Assembly (NCBI RefSeq): GCF_024385525.1
Contig: NZ_JANFLU010000011.1
Location: 1-64,000, forward strand
Length of the DNA: 64,000 nt
Direction of reading: 5' to 3'
Origin: Arthrobacter sp. zg-Y238
GTDB lineage: Bacteria > Actinomycetota > Actinomycetes > Actinomycetales > Micrococcaceae
The position numbers were made by a program, and so were the translations under genes. This document shows positions 59,744 to 64,000 of the stretch, piece by piece. A model generated the notes under the pieces. It was given only the letters and a program-made list of their open reading frames with translations. It did no database searches and was not told the origin of the DNA. Every line of letters begins with the position of its first letter. The stretch's first letter is position 1.

Positions 59744-61693
59744 TTGGAGAACACATCCGATCCGGGTGGGCGCAAGCCCGGATCGAATCCGGATTCGGCA
59801 CCGAATCCGGACCCGGTTGCGGGGCCCATTCCGTTGATCAGCGTGCCGGCCCGCCGGCGGGCGGAGCCCGCAAAGGCGCAGCCGGAACACCCTGAGCAGG
59901 GGAAGGCGCAGCAGGGGAGCCGGCAGCCTGGCAGCACCCAGGCAGGGAAGCCGCAGGCCCAGCGGGCAAAGTCCGGCAAGGGACCCCGGCCGGGGCAAGG
60001 CGCGGCCGGGCGGTCTTCGCGGCCGGCGGCAAAGGCGCCGACGCCGCCGTCGAAGGCTCCGGGGCAGCCAACCGCCGGTATGGACATGCCCACCGCTGCC
60101 CTGCGCAGCACCCGGCCCAAGCCGCCGCCTCCCACCACATCAGTAATCCGCCCGGCCGGGTCCAAGGCGCTTCGTCCGCAGACGGGCCGCATGCGGACCA
60201 CGGCCGACCCGCGTGAGAAACGGCCGGCGCGTACGCGCAAAACCGTTCCCCCGGGAACGGTGCCGCTGCCGTCCACAACCGTCCGTGCGGACCGCTCGTC
60301 CGCTGCGGCGCGGCGCATGCTGCGCAGGCTGGTCCAGGGGGAGAATCCGCCCACCCAGGCCATGTCCATTGTGGAGCGGCTGGCCGGCAGCCCCTATGCC
60401 AACCCCATGGTGCGCACCGGCGGGCCGGACGCGAATGCCCGCAAGACCCTGGACCTGGCCCTCGGCATGGCCGAAACCATGTTCCGTTACGGTGCCGGCG
60501 CGCTGGAGGTGGAAACCGCCATCATCGCGGTGACCGCCGCATTTGGGCTGGAAAGCATCGAAGTGGACATCACCAACCAGTCGGTGCTGCTCAATTACTC
60601 TCCGAAGGACCAGACGCCCATCACGGTGATGCGCGTGGTCCGTTCCTGGACGAACAACTATGCCGGGCTCGGCCTGGTCCACCAGCTGGTCACCGACATC
60701 ATCGACGGCGGGCTCTCGCGTGCCGAGGCGGCCAACCGGCTCAACGAGATCACGCAGCGGCCGAAGCCGTTCCCGCGCTGGGCGGTGACCGTGTCCGCCG
60801 GTGTCTTCGCCGCGGCGATCGTAGGGTTCATCGGTGGCGGCCCGCTGGCCTCGCTGGTGGGCTTCGCCGGCACGGTGATGGTCAGCCTGCTCCAGCGCGT
60901 GCTGGGCAGGTGGCGGGTCCCGGACTTCTTCACGACGGCGGCCAGCGGCTTTGTCGTCACGGCGATGGCAATGCTGTTCTGGTCCATGGAGGTGCCGATT
61001 TCCCCCGGCATTGTCGTTGCGGGCGGAATCCTGCTGATGCTGCCCACCGGGCGTCTGGTCTCCGCAGTACAGGATGCGATCAACGGGTTCCCGGTGACGG
61101 CGTCGGGCCGGTTCCTGTCCGCGTTCCTGACCTTCGGCGCCCTGGTGGCCGGTATCGCCGTCGCGCTGGTAATGGGTGCGTTGATGGGCATGGGCCGGTT
61201 GAACGTGACGGACGTGACCTCGTCGCAGTACTCCTTCCCGGTGACCCTGCTGTTGTTGGCCGTTGCGCTGGGAACCATCTGCATTGTCGAACAGTCCCCG
61301 CGCCGGCTGGTGCTGCCCACGGTGCTGATCGGCACCGTCGGTTTCCTGGTCTACCAGCTGGCGGAGGCAGGCGGCATGGGGCCGCGCCTGACACCGGCGG
61401 TGGCTGCCATCTTCATCGGCATGGTGGCGCGCATCGTTGCCCTGCGGATGGGGGCACCGCAGCTGATCGTCGCCGTCCCCGCTGTCCTGTTCCTCTTCCC
61501 GGGGCTGGCGATCTTCCGGTCCATGTACGGCCTGAGCATCGGCACCGACGAGATGTACCAGGGCGTGGTGGGCCTGTTTGACGCGCTCACCGTCATTCTG
61601 GCCATCTCCGGAGGCGTGGTGCTCGGTGACAACCTGGGCCGGCCCTTCACCCGGAACCTCAACGGCAACGACCGCCGCAACCGGCGGCGCTAG
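59744..61693 (+). CDS. thrE: ThrE family threonine/serine exporter with long N-terminal extension
   Basis: A 649-residue membrane protein. Residues 1-205 are a disordered, Pro/Ala/Lys/Arg-rich extension with no hydrophobic segment. From about 207 the ThrE N-terminal domain begins (LALGMAETMFRYGAGALEVETA, amphipathic), followed by about ten membrane helices from 345 to the end. ThrE exports L-threonine and L-serine in Corynebacterium. TTG start at 59744 follows AAAGGGTG. The extension is much longer than in other ThrE proteins I know. A strong terminator follows. Confidence 0.9.
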   Translation: MENTSDPGGRKPGSNPDSAPNPDPVAGPIPLISVPARRRAEPAKAQPEHPEQGKAQQGSRQPGSTQAGKPQAQRAKSGKGPRPGQGAAGRSSRPAAKAPTPPSKAPGQPTAGMDMPTAALRSTRPKPPPPTTSVIRPAGSKALRPQTGRMRTTADPREKRPARTRKTVPPGTVPLPSTTVRADRSSAAARRMLRRLVQGENPPTQAMSIVERLAGSPYANPMVRTGGPDANARKTLDLALGMAETMFRYGAGALEVETAIIAVTAAFGLESIEVDITNQSVLLNYSPKDQTPITVMRVVRSWTNNYAGLGLVHQLVTDIIDGGLSRAEAANRLNEITQRPKPFPRWAVTVSAGVFAAAIVGFIGGGPLASLVGFAGTVMVSLLQRVLGRWRVPDFFTTAASGFVVTAMAMLFWSMEVPISPGIVVAGGILLMLPTGRLVSAVQDAINGFPVTASGRFLSAFLTFGALVAGIAVALVMGALMGMGRLNVTDVTSSQYSFPVTLLLLAVALGTICIVEQSPRRLVLPTVLIGTVGFLVYQLAEAGGMGPRLTPAVAAIFIGMVARIVALRMGAPQLIVAVPAVLFLFPGLAIFRSMYGLSIGTDEMYQGVVGLFDALTVILAISGGVVLGDNLGRPFTRNLNGNDRRNRRR

Positions 61694-61710
61694 CAGCCCC
61701 CGAAAAGACA

Positions 61711-61745
61711 AAAGCCCGGCCCGCTGATGAAGCGGGCCGGGCTTT
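61711..61745. terminator. bidirectional terminator after thrE
   Basis: A perfect 15-bp stem (61711-61725 with 61731-61745) with a 5-base loop is followed by TT on the plus strand and has A-runs on both flanks, so it can end thrE and the convergent siderophore-interacting gene. Confidence 0.92.
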
Positions 61746-61757
61746 TTGCCGTCCGGG

Positions 61758-62621
61758 CTAAAGAATCTTGCCCACCGGTGTGCGCTTTTCGGCCTGGAAG
61801 ACGTCTTCGGTGCGTCCCGCAGCCCAGTAGCCGGAAAGGGAGACCTGCCGGCGTTCCAGTCCCCGGTGGCTGAACAAGACATCGCGCAGGGACTTCATGG
61901 CCTCCCGCTCGCCATGTGCAAAGACCTGCACGGTTCCGTCCCGCCAGGGTGCCGCCGAAACGGCGTCGGTCAGCATCCGGCTCCGGCCGGCGGGGATGTC
62001 CCCGCGGTACAGCCAGGTCAGCTCCACGCCCGCAGGTTTCGGCACGGGCTGGCGGTCGGCGGGGCCGGCGACTTCGATGAACGCCTGCCCGACGGCGTCC
62101 TGCGGCAGCGCACGGAGCACAGTGGCAGCCGCGGGGAGGGCTGATTCATCGACGGCCAGCAGGTACCAGTCGGCGTCGGGGTCGGGGTTGAAGGCACCGC
62201 CGGGGCCGGAGAAGGTCAAGGGTTCACCCGGCTGTGCCGTCGCCGCCCACGGCCCGGCCAGGCCTTCGTCTCCGTGGACTACGAAGTCGATGCTGATTTC
62301 GCGTGCTTCAGGATCCACGTTCCGGACCGTGTAGGTGCGGGACACCGGCCAGTGTTCCCGTTCGCTCCGCGCCCGAATGGTGTCCAGGTCCTCGGTGCCG
62401 TCAATCGGGCGGCCCTGCGGGCCAAACCAGATCTTGCAGTAGGCATCGGCGCAGCTGTTGGGCTGGAACCGGTCGAAGCCGGGTCCGCCGGCAACCACCC
62501 GCACCATATGCTCGCTGATCTGCTCCCGGCGGAGAACCTCAAGGGTCAGCAGGGGGCGCTGGCGCCGGGGAGCAGGAGACTCAGGCTCCTGCTGGCGCGG
62601 GGAAGTCATTGGTTCGGACAT
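61758..62621 (-). CDS. siderophore-interacting protein (SIP/ViuB family)
   Basis: A 287-residue flavin reductase of the SIP group that frees iron from siderophores. SRTYTVRNVDPEAREI (FAD-binding, near 107), FAHGEREAMKSLRDVL and GYWAAGRTEDVFQAEK near the end are the family motifs. AGGAGACACCC precedes the ATG. No siderophore importer is next to it. It lies 46 bases from the Ung gene, same direction, with no overlap. Confidence 0.92.
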   Translation of the reverse strand: MSEPMTSPRQQEPESPAPRRQRPLLTLEVLRREQISEHMVRVVAGGPGFDRFQPNSCADAYCKIWFGPQGRPIDGTEDLDTIRARSEREHWPVSRTYTVRNVDPEAREISIDFVVHGDEGLAGPWAATAQPGEPLTFSGPGGAFNPDPDADWYLLAVDESALPAAATVLRALPQDAVGQAFIEVAGPADRQPVPKPAGVELTWLYRGDIPAGRSRMLTDAVSAAPWRDGTVQVFAHGEREAMKSLRDVLFSHRGLERRQVSLSGYWAAGRTEDVFQAEKRTPVGKIL

Positions 62622-62667
62622 GGGTGTCTCCTAGGAAAGGGCCTATAACTACCGTATCGCGCCGCTC

Positions 62668-63447
62668 TTACCGCTCCCCGCGAAGCCGCCAGTCCACGGG
62701 CTCGGCGCCCTGCTGGGCGAGCAGCTCGTTAACCCGGCTGAACGGCCGGGAGCCGAAGAACCCGCGTGATGCCGACAGGGGGCTGGGATGCGCCGATTCG
62801 ACGGTGGGCGTGCCTCCGAGAAACGGGACAATGCCCTGCGCATCGCGGCCCCACAGGACGGCGACCAGGGGAACGCGCGTGCCGTCCGGGCGGCGGCGGG
62901 CAGCCAGTGCCCGCACGGCGAGTTCAGTGATTTCCTCCCACCCCCGCTTCCGGTGTGAGCCTGCTTCCCCGGCACGCACGGTGAGCACGCGGTTCATCAG
63001 GACCACACCCTGATCCGCCCAGGCGCTGAGGTCCCCGGAGGGGGAGGCATTGATTCCCAGATCGGCGTGGAGCTCGGTAAAGATGTTGTTCAGGCTTCGG
63101 GGAAGCGGACGCACGCCCTTCCCCACGGAGAAGGAGAGGCCCACCGCATGCCCGGGGGTGGGGTAGGGGTCCTGGCCTACGATCAACACGCGGGCGCTGG
63201 CCAACGGACGCTGGAAGACGCGCAGGATGTTGCCGGGGGCAGGCAGGATGCGCTGTCCGGCGCGGCGCTCCGCCTCCAGTTCGGCTGCTATTTCTTCCAG
63301 GCGCGTCTTCACCGGGGCCAGCACATGGGCCCAGTCGGGAGCCATGAGGTCCTCAAGGCGTGCGGGTGCAGCGAAGGGGAAAGGGATATTTTCCTCCCGT
63401 GCGGCTTCGCCGGTGTAGGAAAAAAGCTGGGGTTCGTCTGTGGTCAC
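62668..63447 (-). CDS. ung: uracil-DNA glycosylase
   Basis: A 259-residue family 1 uracil-DNA glycosylase removing uracil from [20 protein letters not shown] at 91-107 holds catalytic Asp93, and the His of [10 protein letters not shown] is residue 220; [10 protein letters not shown] and GSRPFSRVN are also conserved. The GTG at 63447 opens the gene. The sequence is complete and typical. Confidence 0.95.
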   Translation of the reverse strand: MTTDEPQLFSYTGEAAREENIPFPFAAPARLEDLMAPDWAHVLAPVKTRLEEIAAELEAERRAGQRILPAPGNILRVFQRPLASARVLIVGQDPYPTPGHAVGLSFSVGKGVRPLPRSLNNIFTELHADLGINASPSGDLSAWADQGVVLMNRVLTVRAGEAGSHRKRGWEEITELAVRALAARRRPDGTRVPLVAVLWGRDAQGIVPFLGGTPTVESAHPSPLSASRGFFGSRPFSRVNELLAQQGAEPVDWRLRGER

Positions 63448-63569
63448 TGGTCCATTTTGTCACCGGTGCGTTTGCGGTGTCTTGCCGGGGACCGTCCTAA
63501 ATGACAAGCCTGTTATTCCCAATTAGCATGGGCGGTAGATATACAACAGGGATCTTTTTGGGAGTGAAT

Positions 63570-63878
63570 GTGGCGGAATCGGCCGAAGCCGAGCGGTTTT
63601 CCCTCGATGACGCAGTGGACCCGGAGAGCCCGTTGGGTGCCCAGGAACAGCAGATGCTTGCGTTGGAACGGGCGTGGTGGAAATACGCCGGCGCCAAGGA
63701 ACAGGCCATCAAGGACCTCTTCGGGATGTCGGCCACGAGGTACTACCAGGTCCTGAATGCCCTGATTGATACCGAGGAAGCCCTCGCCCATGATCCGATG
63801 CTGGTCAAACGATTGCGTAGACTACGTACGACCCGCCAGCGTGCCCGTACCGCCCGCCGCCTGGGCACCGGCGTTTAG
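63570..63878 (+). CDS. DUF3263 protein
   Basis: A 102-residue small protein with a helix-turn-helix-like core: ALERAWWKYAGAKEQAIKDL and MSATRYYQVLNALIDTEEAL, then a basic tail TRQRARTARRLG. This is the DUF3263 pattern of actinobacteria, thought to bind DNA. The GTG at 63570 has GGGAG five bases upstream; upstream ATG/GTG codons in frame (63501, 63528, 63564) fit that site less well. It is followed 67 bases later by a LytR_C gene, an arrangement common in this group. Confidence 0.85.
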   Translation: MAESAEAERFSLDDAVDPESPLGAQEQQMLALERAWWKYAGAKEQAIKDLFGMSATRYYQVLNALIDTEEALAHDPMLVKRLRRLRTTRQRARTARRLGTGV

Positions 63879-63945
63879 CGCCGGTTCCCTCCAATGTTGG
63901 CGGCCCAGCATGCGGCGCCATCAGAACAAGGATTGAAACTCCACA

Positions 63946-64000
63946 ATGAGCCAATACCCCCGGGACGAGTTCGACAAGGTCCCTGAAACGTCCGCGCGGC
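63946..64000 (+). CDS. LytR C-terminal domain protein, start only
   Basis: The window ends 18 codons into this gene. The start MSQYPRDEFDKVPETSAR resembles actinobacterial proteins with a C-terminal LytR_C domain (Cei-like, cell envelope integrity), which often follow DUF3263 genes. AAGGA lies upstream of ATG 63946. The rest is beyond the window, so this is inferred from the start and its neighbour. Confidence 0.6.
   Translation, partial: MSQYPRDEFDKVPETSAR

Noticed and set aside
57686-59998. Minus-strand 770-codon open frame opposite the MFS and FemAB genes
   Set aside because: Antisense shadow of well-supported genes; no family features.

Overview
The window is about 65% G+C chromosomal DNA from a high-GC Gram-positive bacterium. 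Frequent GTG/TTG starts, likely leaderless genes, ATGA/GTGA gene overlaps, otsA-otsB trehalose genes, DUF4032 and DUF3263/LytR_C proteins and the rRNA sequence point to an actinobacterium of the Micrococcaceae, most likely Arthrobacter or a close relative. This is a judgement from gene content; no database was searched.

Layout. 1-430: end of an rRNA operon (23S-5S spacer, 5S rRNA, terminator). 0.5-10 kb: SRPBCC protein, FAD-linked oxidase, GH13 glucosidase, DUF4190 and DUF4032 proteins, a MalK/UgpC-type ATPase and otsA-otsB. 10-17 kb: DsbA-like membrane protein, tRNA-Thr(UGU), an SLH-repeat secreted protein, a histidine phosphatase, and an AAA ATPase with a Glu in place of the Walker A Lys. 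17-22 kb: a nucleoside operon on the minus strand (nucleoside hydrolase, two tandem near-identical DHA2-type MFS transporters, ribokinase) joined by GTGA overlaps. 22-29 kb: a rearranged segment with an SDR/oxidoreductase pair, a large CAP-Ig-SLH surface protein and a PLP enzyme; a 117-bp duplication and a decayed piece of the PLP gene mark old recombination junctions.

29-39 kb is the most interesting part. A NitT/TauT-type ABC importer, a type I extradiol ring-cleavage dioxygenase, a DUF1932 dehydrogenase, a GntR/FCD regulator and a three-gene operon for 4-oxalomesaconate tautomerase, hydratase (LigJ-type) and 4-carboxy-4-hydroxy-2-oxoadipate aldolase (LigK-type) lie together. Four transcription units carry the same perfect 12-bp palindrome ATTGTTGACAAT (or its identical complement) upstream, which I propose is the GntR operator. 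The downstream enzymes would turn a ring-cleavage product of the 4-oxalomesaconate type into pyruvate and oxaloacetate. The dioxygenase looks like homoprotocatechuate 2,3-dioxygenase but has Tyr where the catalytic acid/base His should be, and a LigB-type gallate/protocatechuate dioxygenase is absent, so this may be an undescribed variant of gallate or protocatechuate catabolism. A frameshifted SdpI-family gene sits between the regulator and the lig-like operon.

39-64 kb: mostly housekeeping and accessory genes: GNAT, an unknown coiled-coil/membrane pair, an MbcA/Xre-antitoxin-like orphan, PTH2-type peptidyl-tRNA hydrolase, CynX-type MFS, two SDRs, an NhaA-thioredoxin fusion, PtpB-like phosphatase, acetyl-CoA hydrolase/CoA transferase, S4 protein, HNH nuclease, DUF1540, ZapE, DoxX, aldo/keto reductase, CHAD protein, MFS exporter, FemAB transferase, ThrE exporter, siderophore-interacting protein, uracil-DNA glycosylase, DUF3263, and the first codons of a LytR_C protein at the right edge. 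I saw no CRISPR array, prophage, transposase or replication origin.
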